Source: Sphingomonas sp. DG1-23 (lineage in GTDB: Bacteria > Pseudomonadota > Alphaproteobacteria > Sphingomonadales > Sphingomonadaceae). Taken from it: a DNA stretch of 64,000 nucleotides. The stretch spans positions 124,001-188,000 of the forward strand of contig NZ_JAVAMA010000009.1 in NCBI RefSeq assembly GCF_030730875.1. The letters run 5' to 3'. Made by a program: the position numbers and the translations under genes. The stretch's first letter is position 1. Each line of letters opens with the position of its first letter. Below, piece after piece: positions 32,965 through 41,778 of the stretch. The notes under the pieces are model-generated. The model was not told where the DNA came from and searched no databases. It was given only the letters and a program-made list of their open reading frames with translations.

Positions 32965-35256
32965 ATGCTCGATACCAGGATTTCGCGGCGCGCGGCTATG
33001 CTCGGGGCAGGCGCGGTCGCGGCCTGGGCCTCCAGCCCCGCCCGCGCGCTGTTTCAGGCCGCGGCGCAGCTGCCGGTGCCGGCCTTCGTCGACGGGCTGG
33101 TCGCGAAGATGACGCTCGCCGAGAAAGCGGGCCAGCTGACGATCATGCCCGCGGCATGGAGCGGCGGCGTCGCCACCGCGCTCAATCCCGCCGGCAACGC
33201 CCCCGGCTTCGCGCAGCAGCTCGACGAAGTCCGCCAGATGCAGCTGACCGGCGTGTTCAACGGCAACGGCGCCGAGATGGCGCGGCAGATGCAGACCGTC
33301 GCGATGAAGGAGTCGCGGCTCGAGATTCCGTTGCTGTTCGCCGCCGATGTGATCCATGGCCACCGCACGATCTTCCCGGTGCCGGTCGGCGAGGCGGCGA
33401 GCTTCGAGCCCGATCTCGCCGAGCGCACCGCGCGCATGGCCTCGTACGAAGGCGCCGCCTCGGGGATCGACTGGACCTTCGCGCCGATGGTCGACATCGC
33501 CCGCGACCAGCGCTGGGGCCGCACGATGGAGGGCGCCGGCGAGGACGTCCATCTCGGCCGGCTGATGGCCGCTGCGCGCGTCCGCGGCTTCCAGCGCAAG
33601 GATCTGAAGGCGGTGGATTCGATGATGGCCTGCGCCAAGCATTTCGCCGCTTATGGCGCCGCCGAGGCCGGGCTCGACTATAACAGCGTCGACATTTCCG
33701 AACGCACCCTGCGCGAAGTCTATCTGCCCCCGTTCAAGTCCGCGCTCGATGCGGGCGTGCTCAGTTTCATGGCCTCGTTCAACGAATTGTCGGGCATCCC
33801 GGCCACCGGCAACGAATGGCTGATGCGCGGGCTGCTGCGCGGCGAATGGGGTTTCGAGGGCTTCGTCGTCTCCGATTATACCGGCGACATGGAGATGATC
33901 GACCACGGCTTCGCGAGGGATTCGCGCGAGGCCGCCAGGCTGGCGTTCCTGGCGGGCGTCGACATGAGCATGACCAGCGGCTTCTATCGCAAGCACCTCC
34001 CCGAACTGGTCGAGGCCGGCGAGGTGCCGCAGGCGCGCGTCGACGAATCGGTGCGGAAAGTCCTCGCGATCAAGGCGGCGCTCGGGCTGTTCGACGATCC
34101 GTTCCGGCGCATCGACGTCAAGCGCGAAAAGGCCCGCTCGCGCACCAGATCGGCGCTGGAATTGTCGCGCGAGGCCGGCCGCAAATCGATCGTGCTCCTC
34201 AGGAACGAAGGCGATCTGCTGCCCTTGCCCAGATCGGGCAAGAAGATCGCGATCATCGGCCCGTTCGCCTCGGGCAAGCACGACCTCAACGGCCCGTGGG
34301 TGGTCTATGGCGGCCAGGAATATGCCGTCGATCTCGCCGAGGGCGTGCGCGCCGCGGTCAGCGACAAGAACAGCGTCACCGTCACTGCCGGCTCCGGAGT
34401 CGAGGAAGCGCTCCCCGGCGGGATCGCCGCCGCGGTCGCCGCGGCGCAGGCGGCGGATGTGGTCCTGCTCGCGATCGGCGAGAGCGAGAACATGTCGGGC
34501 GAGGCCCAGTCGCGTCCCGAGATCGTCGTTCCCGCCCCGCAGCAGGCGCTCGCCGAGGCAGTCGCCGCTACCGGCAAGCCGGTGGTGGTGGTGCTCAAGA
34601 ACGGCCGCGCGCTCGCGCTGCAGGGCGCCGTCGCCGCCGCCCCCGCGATCCTCGTCACCTGGTTCCTCGGTACCGAGAGCGGCAACGCCACCGCGGACGT
34701 GCTGTTCGGCGAATACAGCCCCTCGGGCCGGCTGCCGTGCAGCTTCCCGCGCTCGCCCGGCCAGCAGCCTTATTATTATGCGCACAAGCCCACCGGGCGC
34801 CCCAATCCGTCGGACGACAAGCTCGAGCCGTACAAGGCGCATTATCGCGGCATCCCGAACAAGGCGCTCTATCCGTTCGGCCATGGCCTGACCTACGGCA
34901 AGATCGACTATGCGGGGCTGCAGACCGCGCCGGCCCTGGCATGGGACGGTCAGCTCACGGTCAGCGCAACGGTCACCAATCGCGGCACCCGCGCCGCCGA
35001 GGAAGTCGTCCAGCTCTATATCCGCGATCGCACCGCGAGCATCACCCGCCCGGTCCGCGAGCTCAAGGCGTTCCGCAAGCTGCGGCTCGCGCCCGGGGCC
35101 TCCGAAACCGTGACCTTCAAGCTCGACCGTTCGCTGCTGCTGTTCATCGGCCGCGACGACAAGCCGACGGTCGAGCCGGGCCTGTTCGACGTGTGGATCG
35201 CCCCCTCGGCCGAGGCGGAGGGCGTCCATGGCCAGTTCGAGCTGATAAAGGGCTGA
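32965..35256 (+). CDS. Exported GH3 beta-glucosidase-like enzyme
   Basis: A glycosidase of 763 residues with a Tat-like signal (TRISRRAAMLGAGAVAAWASS). The order is GH3 N-terminal barrel, alpha/beta sandwich and C-terminal fibronectin III-like domain. The nucleophile is Asp304 in VVSDYTGDMEM; KHFAAYGAAEAGLDYN (225-240) is the usual substrate-binding block. It probably releases glucose from short beta-glucans, perhaps sophoro-oligosaccharides made by the GH144-like enzyme. ATG 32965 has AGGAGAGG upstream; the open frame before it is not supported. Divergent from lacI under a shared operator. Confidence 0.9.
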   Translation: MLDTRISRRAAMLGAGAVAAWASSPARALFQAAAQLPVPAFVDGLVAKMTLAEKAGQLTIMPAAWSGGVATALNPAGNAPGFAQQLDEVRQMQLTGVFNGNGAEMARQMQTVAMKESRLEIPLLFAADVIHGHRTIFPVPVGEAASFEPDLAERTARMASYEGAASGIDWTFAPMVDIARDQRWGRTMEGAGEDVHLGRLMAAARVRGFQRKDLKAVDSMMACAKHFAAYGAAEAGLDYNSVDISERTLREVYLPPFKSALDAGVLSFMASFNELSGIPATGNEWLMRGLLRGEWGFEGFVVSDYTGDMEMIDHGFARDSREAARLAFLAGVDMSMTSGFYRKHLPELVEAGEVPQARVDESVRKVLAIKAALGLFDDPFRRIDVKREKARSRTRSALELSREAGRKSIVLLRNEGDLLPLPRSGKKIAIIGPFASGKHDLNGPWVVYGGQEYAVDLAEGVRAAVSDKNSVTVTAGSGVEEALPGGIAAAVAAAQAADVVLLAIGESENMSGEAQSRPEIVVPAPQQALAEAVAATGKPVVVVLKNGRALALQGAVAAAPAILVTWFLGTESGNATADVLFGEYSPSGRLPCSFPRSPGQQPYYYAHKPTGRPNPSDDKLEPYKAHYRGIPNKALYPFGHGLTYGKIDYAGLQTAPALAWDGQLTVSATVTNRGTRAAEEVVQLYIRDRTASITRPVRELKAFRKLRLAPGASETVTFKLDRSLLLFIGRDDKPTVEPGLFDVWIAPSAEAEGVHGQFELIKG

Positions 35257-35263
35257 CCGGAAA

Positions 35264-35392
35264 TCCTCCCTCGCGAAGCGGGGGAGGGGGACCAGCGAAG
35301 CTGGTGGAGGGGGGCTCTCCACAGGCATATCGCTTGCGGCTACGCCCCCTCCGTCGCCTTCGGCGCCACCTCCCCCGCTGCGCGAGGGAGGA
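35264..35392. repeat. Mirrored 129-bp repeat, family A copy 2
   Basis: It begins TCCTCCCTCGCGAAGCGGGG and ends with CCCCGCTGCGCGAGGGAGGA, the same mirrored ends as the copy at 14504. It fills nearly all of the space between the convergent GH3 and GPH transporter genes. Confidence 0.75.
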
Positions 35393-35397
35393 TTGGG

Positions 35398-36726
35398 CTA
35401 ACGCTCCAGCCCCTTCAGGATCCGCGCGTGCGCGCCTTTCCCCAGCGGGTTGAGCAGCATCAGCCCGCACGAAACCGCCAGCGCGCCCAGCGGCACGAGC
35501 GCGATCGTCCAGCGCATCGCCGCCAGCGTCGCCGCGCTCTGCTGGACGTTCGCGACATAGCCCGCATGATCGAATCCCAGCCCGAGGATCGCCGTCGCCA
35601 GCCCGATCGCCACCCGCTGGAGCAAGGCAGCCGCCCCGAACACCGCGCCCTCCACCCGCAGCCCGGTCGCCTGCTCGCCATATTCGATCGTGTTGGGCAG
35701 CATCGCCCAGAAGGCGAAGTGGAGCCCGACGATCGCCGCCTGCATGCCGACGAGGAAGAGCTGCATCGCCACCGGACGATCCATGTGGACCGCCGCGAAC
35801 AGGGTCAGCCCCGCCATGCACAGACAGGCCGCGACGAACCACAAGGCGCGGGTCCCCAGCAACCGCTGGAGCAGCATCCATGCCGGCACCGCGACGGCGC
35901 TCACCACGCCCATCCACGCCAGCGCGCTCTGCCCGGCATCGTCGCTGCCGAGGAAATATTTGAAATAATAGAGCACCGATTTGTTGAGCACGGTCACCGC
36001 GACGATCATCGCCATCATCGCGAGGTTGAGCGTGACGAACGCCCGGTTGGCGATCAGGCTGGCCACGCTGGCGCGTACCGAAGGCGGGGCGGGGGCGGCG
36101 GGCACCGCATCCTCGCGATAGGTCGCGCCGACCAGCATCAGGATCGCGGTACCCAGCACCGCGAACAGGATCGCCGCCCATAAATAGCCCTGTGCCGCCA
36201 CCGCGCCGCCGCTGATCCACGCCCCGATCGGCACCGTCCCGCGCGCCACCACCACCCAGGCGAGCGTCCCGAACAGCATCCGCGCGCCGGCGACGAACGC
36301 CCGATCGCGGCTGTCGACGCTGATCCGCGCACCCATCGCCAGATAGGGCACGTTGATCGCGGCATAGGCCGTGCGGAACAGCAGATGCCCGATCACCACC
36401 AGAGCGAGCCCCGCCGCGCCGGTGCCGAGCGGCGCATAGGTCAGGATGCAGGCAAGCCCGAGCGGCACGCTCCCCATGATCAGCACTCGGCCATAGCCGT
36501 GTCGCGGCCGGCGCCGGTCGGTCACTGCGCCCGCGACGAAATTGGCGATCCCGTCCCAGATCGACGCGGCGGTGTAGATCGCCGCCGCGGTCGTCATCGG
36601 CAGCCCCAGCGCGTCGGTATAATAGAATAGCAGGAAGAGCATGATGCTCTGCCAGTAGAGATTGAACGCGAAGTCCCCGAAGGCGAACAGGATCAGCCGG
36701 GCCTTCATGGGCAGGGCATCTTTCAC
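35398..36726 (-). CDS. Glycoside-pentoside-hexuronide (GPH) family transporter
   Basis: A sodium- or proton-coupled sugar carrier of about 442 residues with 12 predicted helices. GPH signs are FAFGDFAFNLYWQSIMLFLLFYYTD-like start (near 15-40), SIWDGIANFVAGAVTDR (near 56) and LPNTIEYGEQATGLRVEG (near 340), the latter common to MelB-type carriers. GTG 36726 follows GGAG at eight bases; ATG 36708 is the alternative with a weaker site. It probably carries the sugar released by the GH3 enzyme into the cell, but no LacI site is visible before it. Confidence 0.83.
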   Translation of the reverse strand: MKDALPMKARLILFAFGDFAFNLYWQSIMLFLLFYYTDALGLPMTTAAAIYTAASIWDGIANFVAGAVTDRRRPRHGYGRVLIMGSVPLGLACILTYAPLGTGAAGLALVVIGHLLFRTAYAAINVPYLAMGARISVDSRDRAFVAGARMLFGTLAWVVVARGTVPIGAWISGGAVAAQGYLWAAILFAVLGTAILMLVGATYREDAVPAAPAPPSVRASVASLIANRAFVTLNLAMMAMIVAVTVLNKSVLYYFKYFLGSDDAGQSALAWMGVVSAVAVPAWMLLQRLLGTRALWFVAACLCMAGLTLFAAVHMDRPVAMQLFLVGMQAAIVGLHFAFWAMLPNTIEYGEQATGLRVEGAVFGAAALLQRVAIGLATAILGLGFDHAGYVANVQQSAATLAAMRWTIALVPLGALAVSCGLMLLNPLGKGAHARILKGLER

Positions 36727-36738
36727 AAAGCCATCTCC

Positions 36739-36845
36739 GTCATGCCGGACTTGTTTCGGCATCCACCGGGCCGCACGCGACAGCCCGGCGACTCCGGCTG
36801 CATCGACTGCCTCGCGGTGGACCCCGGAACAAGTCCGCGGTGACG
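36739..36845. repeat. Mirrored intergenic repeat, family C copy 1
   Basis: GTCATGCCGGACTTGTTTCG is mirrored about 70 bases later by CCCGGAACAAGTCCGCGGTG. A related copy lies at 38375-38480. It sits between two divergent genes and is close to the GPH transporter start. Confidence 0.65.
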
Positions 36846-36928
36846 AGAAGAGGGTGCTTCTTGCCTGTTCGGGCACGGATTTGCGGACTTGCCTGTTCGC
36901 GTTGTGGCGCCGCCCCTATACCTGAGCC

Positions 36929-38314
36929 ATGAAAGCCCTCGCCGATCCCGCCAACAGCCTCGCCCGCGGCCTTGCCGCGATCCGCACCCGCTTCCAGGTG
37001 CCGGAGGGCTTCCCGCCCGCGGTGCTCGCCGCCGCCGAGGCCGCGGCCGCCCGCGCCCCGACCGAACATGTCGACCGCACCGGCCGGCATTTCGTCACGC
37101 TCGATCCCGCCGGCGCGAGCGATCTCGATCAGGCTTTCGCGATCGAGCAAGCCGGCGCGGACATGCTCCTCCATTACGCGATCGCCGACGTCGCGTGGTT
37201 CGTCGAGGATGGCGACGCGATCGACCGCGAAGCATGGCACCGCGGCACGACGCTCTATCTTCCCGACGGCAAGGCCGGGCTCTATCCGCGAACGCTCAGC
37301 GAAGGCGCCGCCAGCCTGCTTCCCGATGGGCCTCGGCCCGCAGTGATCTTCACCGTGCGGGTCGCGCCCGACGGGGCGGTGCATCTCGACGGGGCCGAGC
37401 GCGCGGTGATCCGCAGCGCCGCCAAGCTCGCTTATGACAGCGTCCGCGATGCGGATCTGCCGTCCGGCTTCGCCGAGCTCACTGCCCGGCTCCAGCAGGC
37501 CGAGGGCCGTCGCGGCGCCGCCCGGGTCGATCCGCCCGAGCAGGAAGTCGCGATGCGCGACGATGGCAGCTTCGAACTGGTCTTCCGTCCGAGGCTGGTT
37601 TCCGAGGAACGCAACGCCGCGCTTTCGCTTGCCGCCAACATGGCGATCGCCGAAGTGCTGCGGGCGCATGCGACCGGCCTGTTCCGGGTGATGGCCGAAC
37701 CCGACGACCATGCCGTCGCGCGGCTGCGCCAGACCGCCGCGGCTTTCGGCCTGCACTGGCCGGCCATGGCGCCGCTGGCGCAGTTCGAGGCCAGGCTCGA
37801 CTCGCGTGATCCAAAGCAGGCAGCATTCATGCTGGCGGTCCGCCGGGCAGGGCAGGGGGCGTCGTACCAGCCCTTCCAGCCCGGAATCGTCCCGTGGCAT
37901 GCGGCGGTGGCGGCGAGCTACGCACATGCCACGGCGCCGCTCCGCCGCCTCGCCGATCGCTACGTGATCCGCGCCACGCTGGCGGTGGCCAATGGCCGGC
38001 CGGTCCCGGGCGTGGTGACCGAAGCATTCGACGAATTGCCGGCAGTAATGGCGCGCGCCGACGCGATCGGCGGCCAGATCGATCGCGCAGTGGTCGACCT
38101 TGCCGAAGCGGTGATGCTGCAGGGCAGGGAAAGCGAGACCTTCGCGGCAATCGTCACCGACGCCGACGATCGCGGCGCGCGCATCCAGCTGCGCGACCTG
38201 CCGATCGTCACCCGCGTGGCGATGACGGGCGCGGCGCCGGGCGACGCGGTGACCGTCCGGCTGACCGCCGCCGATCCCGATCGTCAGCGAGTGCGCTTCG
38301 AACCCGTGACCTAG
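36929..38314 (+). CDS. RNB-domain ribonuclease (RNase II/R type)
   Basis: A protein of 461 residues made almost wholly of the RNB catalytic domain, which degrades RNA from the 3' end. The acidic cluster is visible in TLDPAGASDLDQAF (57-70), followed by LHYAIADVAWFVEDGDAID (82-100), and the C-terminal YAHATAPLRRLADRYV near 330. It lacks the cold-shock and S1 domains of full-length RNase R, as is usual for this short alphaproteobacterial type. It shows no sign of belonging to the sugar loci. Confidence 0.87.
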   Translation: MKALADPANSLARGLAAIRTRFQVPEGFPPAVLAAAEAAAARAPTEHVDRTGRHFVTLDPAGASDLDQAFAIEQAGADMLLHYAIADVAWFVEDGDAIDREAWHRGTTLYLPDGKAGLYPRTLSEGAASLLPDGPRPAVIFTVRVAPDGAVHLDGAERAVIRSAAKLAYDSVRDADLPSGFAELTARLQQAEGRRGAARVDPPEQEVAMRDDGSFELVFRPRLVSEERNAALSLAANMAIAEVLRAHATGLFRVMAEPDDHAVARLRQTAAAFGLHWPAMAPLAQFEARLDSRDPKQAAFMLAVRRAGQGASYQPFQPGIVPWHAAVAASYAHATAPLRRLADRYVIRATLAVANGRPVPGVVTEAFDELPAVMARADAIGGQIDRAVVDLAEAVMLQGRESETFAAIVTDADDRGARIQLRDLPIVTRVAMTGAAPGDAVTVRLTAADPDRQRVRFEPVT

Positions 38315-38374
38315 TACACGCTATTTCGCGACAAAAGCCGGTGAACGCTGGCCAGGTGATTCCGACTCTCTTCC

Positions 38375-38480
38375 GTCACCCCGGACCTGTTCCGGTGTCC
38401 ACCAGGCATCCAGGTGGCGCGATAGAGGCCCTTGACCGGCATCTGCGGCGCGGTGGACCCCGGAACAGGTCCGGGGTGCC
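38375..38480. repeat. Mirrored intergenic repeat, family C copy 2
   Basis: GTCACCCCGGACCTGTTCCG is mirrored by CCCGGAACAGGTCCGGGGTG about 65 bases later. It lies between the RNB gene and the hybrid kinase, two convergent genes, in a 229-base gap where I see nothing else. Confidence 0.65.
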
Positions 38481-38543
38481 GAATTGGCGGGGCGAGGCTC
38501 TCCGATCCATCATCCCCGCCGACGGAGGGATGCCGCCCAAGGC

Positions 38544-41474
38544 CTATCCCAACCTCGCCAGACTCGCCGCAAGCTCGTCCTGCCGAAACGGCTTGGCGAG
38601 CCGCGGCAGATCGGGCGAGATGCTCTCCAGATCGGCATAGCCCGAGACGATCAGCGCCTTCACCTGCGGGTGGAGCTCGCGGACCTCGCGCACCAGATCG
38701 GTGCCCTGCATGCCGGGCATCAGATGGTCGGTGACGAGGAAGTCGACTCGATTCCCATCCAGATACTCGAGCGCCGCGCGTCCGCTCTCTTTCTCGACCA
38801 CTTGATAGCCGAGATCGCGCAGCAGCTCGCCGGTCGCGGCGCGCACCGGCGCTTCGTCGTCGACCAGCAGCACCGTGCCCGCCGCCCCGCCCAGGCTGTC
38901 GGTCGGGCGCAGCCGCTGTGCCGCCGCAGGGCTGCCGGCGACGGGCAGGAACAATTCGACCAGGGTGCCGAGCCCTGGCTTGCTCGACAGCAGCATCGCG
39001 CCGCCCAGCTGCGAGATCAGCCCGTGGACCATCGAGAGGCCGAGCCCGGTGCCCTTGCCGATCCCCTTGGTCGAGAAGAACGGCTCGACCGCGCGCGCCA
39101 TCGTCTCCTCGTCCATTCCGGCGCCGCTGTCGGCGACGGTGAGCCGCACATATTGGCCCGGCGGAAGTTCGGAGCGATGCCCGGGCTCCAGCGTGGCCGA
39201 AGAGGCGGCGAGGGTCAGCCGCCCGCCCTCGGGCATCGCGTCGCGCGCGTTCACGCTGAGGTTGAGGATCGCCATTTCGAGCTGATTGGCGTCGGCGAGC
39301 GCGGGCGGCAGGTCTGCCTCCACGTCGACGCTCAGCTTGATCTGCGGCCCCGAAGTACTCGCGATCAGATCGGACATGCCGCGCACCAGCACACCGAGAT
39401 CGACCGGGCCGGCCTGGAGCGGTTGGCGTCGCGCGAAGGCGAGCAGCCGCTGGACCAGCGTCCGTGCGCGCTCGGCCGATTCGAGCGCCGCGCCGATCAG
39501 CCGCCGCTCGCGCTCGCTCGCATTCTGGCTGCGGCACAGCAGGTCGAGGCTGCCGATGATCGGCGTCAGCAGATTGTTGAAGTCGTGCGCGACCCCGCCG
39601 GTCAGCTGCCCTAGCGACTCCATCTTCTGCGCCTGACGCAATGCTTCCTGCGCGCGCTCGAGTTCCTCGCGCCGCTCGATCTCCTCGGTCACGTCGCGGC
39701 CGATGACATAGGCCTCGCCCTCGCCGGGGGCGGCGGTCCAGGCGAAGCGGCGCCACGATCCATCGCGGGTGCGCAGCCGGGCGACGAAGTCGCGCAGCGG
39801 CCCGGTCGCTGCGGCGCGCACCGCCTCGGTCATCCCCTGCGACTCGTCGGGATGCAGGAACCGATCGAAGCGCTGGCCGAGCACGTCCTCGGGGGCATAG
39901 CCGAGCAGCGTCTCCAGCGCGGGGTTGACCGCGCGAATCTCCCAGCGTCGGCCGACCACCAGCATCAGGTCGCTGCTCAGCCGCCACATCCGGTCGCGCT
40001 CGGCCGTGCGCTCGGCGACTTGCTGCTCGAGCGTTTCGTTGAGCGCCTTGAGCGCCTCCTGCGCCTCGCGGCGCTTGGTCACGTCGCGAACGATGCCGGT
40101 GGTGCGGATCGCCTTGCCGCGCGCGCCGCGCTGCACCACCCCGCGCGAGGCGATCCAGCGGACGCCGCCATCGGGGCGGACGATACGATATTCGGTCGAG
40201 AATTCCTCGCCGGATTTGATCAGCTGGGTGACGATCGCGGTCACGCGCTCGCGATCGTCGGGGTGGATCGATTCGAGGCGCTGCTCGGGGGTCAGCTCCT
40301 CGCCGTTCGCGACTCCCATGATCTCGCAGGTCCGCGCCGACCAGCTGCCGCGCATCGTCCGGAGGTCCCAGTCCCAGGTCCCGATCCGCGCGCCTTCCAC
40401 TGCCAGTCGCAGCCGGCTCTCGCTCTCGCGCAAGGCCGCCTCGGCGCGCACCCGCTCGACATGCGCCCAGCTCCGCTCGGTCACTTCGCGCAGTAGCCCC
40501 AGTTCGTCCGCGGTCCAGCGCCGCGGCTGCGAATCGTGGATGGCCATCAACGCAGTGAGCCGGCCTTCCTTGAGGAAGGGCATGCAGATCGTCGCCTGGA
40601 TGCCGATGTCGAGGAATGCCCGGGCGCCGTCGTCGCCCAGCAGGTTGGCGTCGTCGATCACCAGCGGATGCCCCGCTTTGAGGCAGGCGACCGCAAGGCT
40701 GCCGAACGTCGCGAGGCTGTAGCGCCCGACGATGCTCGGCACATGCGCGGCGTGCCAGTCGCCGCGGATGTTGAACATGTCCTCGTCGGCTTCCATGTCG
40801 GCATAGGCGCAGTCCGATCCGCGGAGATGCTCGCCCAGCATCCGCGTGGTCACTGCCATCACCGCATCGGCATCCTTCGCCCGCGCGGTCTCGGTGCCGA
40901 GGGTATCGAGGAAGCGCAGCCGCGCCTCGTTCTTGCGCAGCGCCTGCTCGGCCTCGCGCCGTGCCACCGCGTTGCGGGTGCGATCGGCGACCTCGCGGAT
41001 CAGCACGAGTTCGTCCTCGCTCCATTCGCGCGGGTCCGCGTGATTGAGGAACAGCAGGGCGACGAATCCGCCTTGCTCGGTCACCGGCATGTTGACGAAC
41101 GATCGCGCGCTGATCGCCGCGAGGCTCGCCGCGCTCGCGGCGGTGCGTGGGTCGCGCTCGGCATTGGCGACGACGACCGTGCGCCCCGCCTTCAGATCGT
41201 CGATATAGCTGCCATAATCGCGGAAATGGAGCAGCCCGGCGAGGCTGCTGACCCCGGGCGCGTTCCAGTCGCGCTCGATCCGGATCGTCTCGGCCTGTTT
41301 GTCGATCGTGCCATAGCCGGCGCGGCTGACGCCCAGCCGCTGGCCCAGCATCGCGGCCGCTTCATAGGCGATCGCATCGGGATCCTCGAGGTCGCGGATG
41401 CGCTCGGCGAGCTCGGCGAGCGCCTCGTGCCGCTGACTCTCGATCCCCGCGCCGTTCACCGCAAGCCCCGCCAT
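38544..41474 (-). CDS. Hybrid sensor histidine kinase with GAF, PAS and receiver domains
   Basis: A protein of 976 residues without membrane helices, so probably cytoplasmic. The order appears to be GAF (about 15-170), GAF (185-345), PAS/PAC (360-480), a short coiled coil, a second PAS (500-615), HisKA, HATPase and a receiver. The phospho-accepting His is in GGVAHDFNNLLTPI near 640; ATP-binding motifs include NLSVNARDAMPEGG and GKGTGLGLSMVHG. The receiver starts at VLLVDDEAPVRAATGELL, with its Asp in DFLVTDHLMPGMQG. No partner response regulator lies nearby. The signal is unknown. Confidence 0.88.
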   Translation of the reverse strand: MAGLAVNGAGIESQRHEALAELAERIRDLEDPDAIAYEAAAMLGQRLGVSRAGYGTIDKQAETIRIERDWNAPGVSSLAGLLHFRDYGSYIDDLKAGRTVVVANAERDPRTAASAASLAAISARSFVNMPVTEQGGFVALLFLNHADPREWSEDELVLIREVADRTRNAVARREAEQALRKNEARLRFLDTLGTETARAKDADAVMAVTTRMLGEHLRGSDCAYADMEADEDMFNIRGDWHAAHVPSIVGRYSLATFGSLAVACLKAGHPLVIDDANLLGDDGARAFLDIGIQATICMPFLKEGRLTALMAIHDSQPRRWTADELGLLREVTERSWAHVERVRAEAALRESESRLRLAVEGARIGTWDWDLRTMRGSWSARTCEIMGVANGEELTPEQRLESIHPDDRERVTAIVTQLIKSGEEFSTEYRIVRPDGGVRWIASRGVVQRGARGKAIRTTGIVRDVTKRREAQEALKALNETLEQQVAERTAERDRMWRLSSDLMLVVGRRWEIRAVNPALETLLGYAPEDVLGQRFDRFLHPDESQGMTEAVRAAATGPLRDFVARLRTRDGSWRRFAWTAAPGEGEAYVIGRDVTEEIERREELERAQEALRQAQKMESLGQLTGGVAHDFNNLLTPIIGSLDLLCRSQNASERERRLIGAALESAERARTLVQRLLAFARRQPLQAGPVDLGVLVRGMSDLIASTSGPQIKLSVDVEADLPPALADANQLEMAILNLSVNARDAMPEGGRLTLAASSATLEPGHRSELPPGQYVRLTVADSGAGMDEETMARAVEPFFSTKGIGKGTGLGLSMVHGLISQLGGAMLLSSKPGLGTLVELFLPVAGSPAAAQRLRPTDSLGGAAGTVLLVDDEAPVRAATGELLRDLGYQVVEKESGRAALEYLDGNRVDFLVTDHLMPGMQGTDLVREVRELHPQVKALIVSGYADLESISPDLPRLAKPFRQDELAASLARLG

Positions 41475-41778
41475 TCGTTCGAGAAATCCCGCCGCTGATG
41501 CGAGAATACAACGCCTCCAACGTAAAACCAGCCTTTTGGCATGCCGTTCCCGTGGTGTGATGAGAACGTTCTTGAGAACGCTCTCAATCTATGCTCTAAA
41601 CGCGTCATCCGGGGCGCAAGACTTCGGAGCGAGGGGTGTTGGAAGGTGATCGCGACGCTGCGCAGCGCGTGTCGCGATTCGCTTCGGCCGAGGCTTGGAC
41701 AGCGTTGTCAGCCTGCGAGCCGCCCCCAAGAGCATAGTTTCGCCGCCCGAAAGGCGGTGCAGGGGAGCGAGGGGCAGG
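41475..41778. other. 304-base leader region with operators and hairpins
   Basis: No gene is visible here. It contains two overlapping LacI-type palindromes (41561-41587), a fold-back ATCGCGAC ... GTCGCGAT around GCTGCGCAGC near 41650-41680, and a short CCGCC-CGAAA-GGCGG hairpin near 41742-41760. GGGGAGCGAGGGG just before ATG 41779 serves as ribosome site. A long structured leader of this kind may affect expression of the GH3 gene. Confidence 0.45.
41561..41587. promoter_or_regulatory. Tandem overlapping LacI-type operators
   Basis: TGAGAACGTTCTTG is followed, sharing three bases, by TTGAGAACGCTCTCAA. Both are near-palindromes around a central CG, as in LacI-family sites, and differ from the TGTAACCGGTTACA motif. 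The LacI at 50434 in the same locus is the natural candidate to bind them. Confidence 0.5.
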
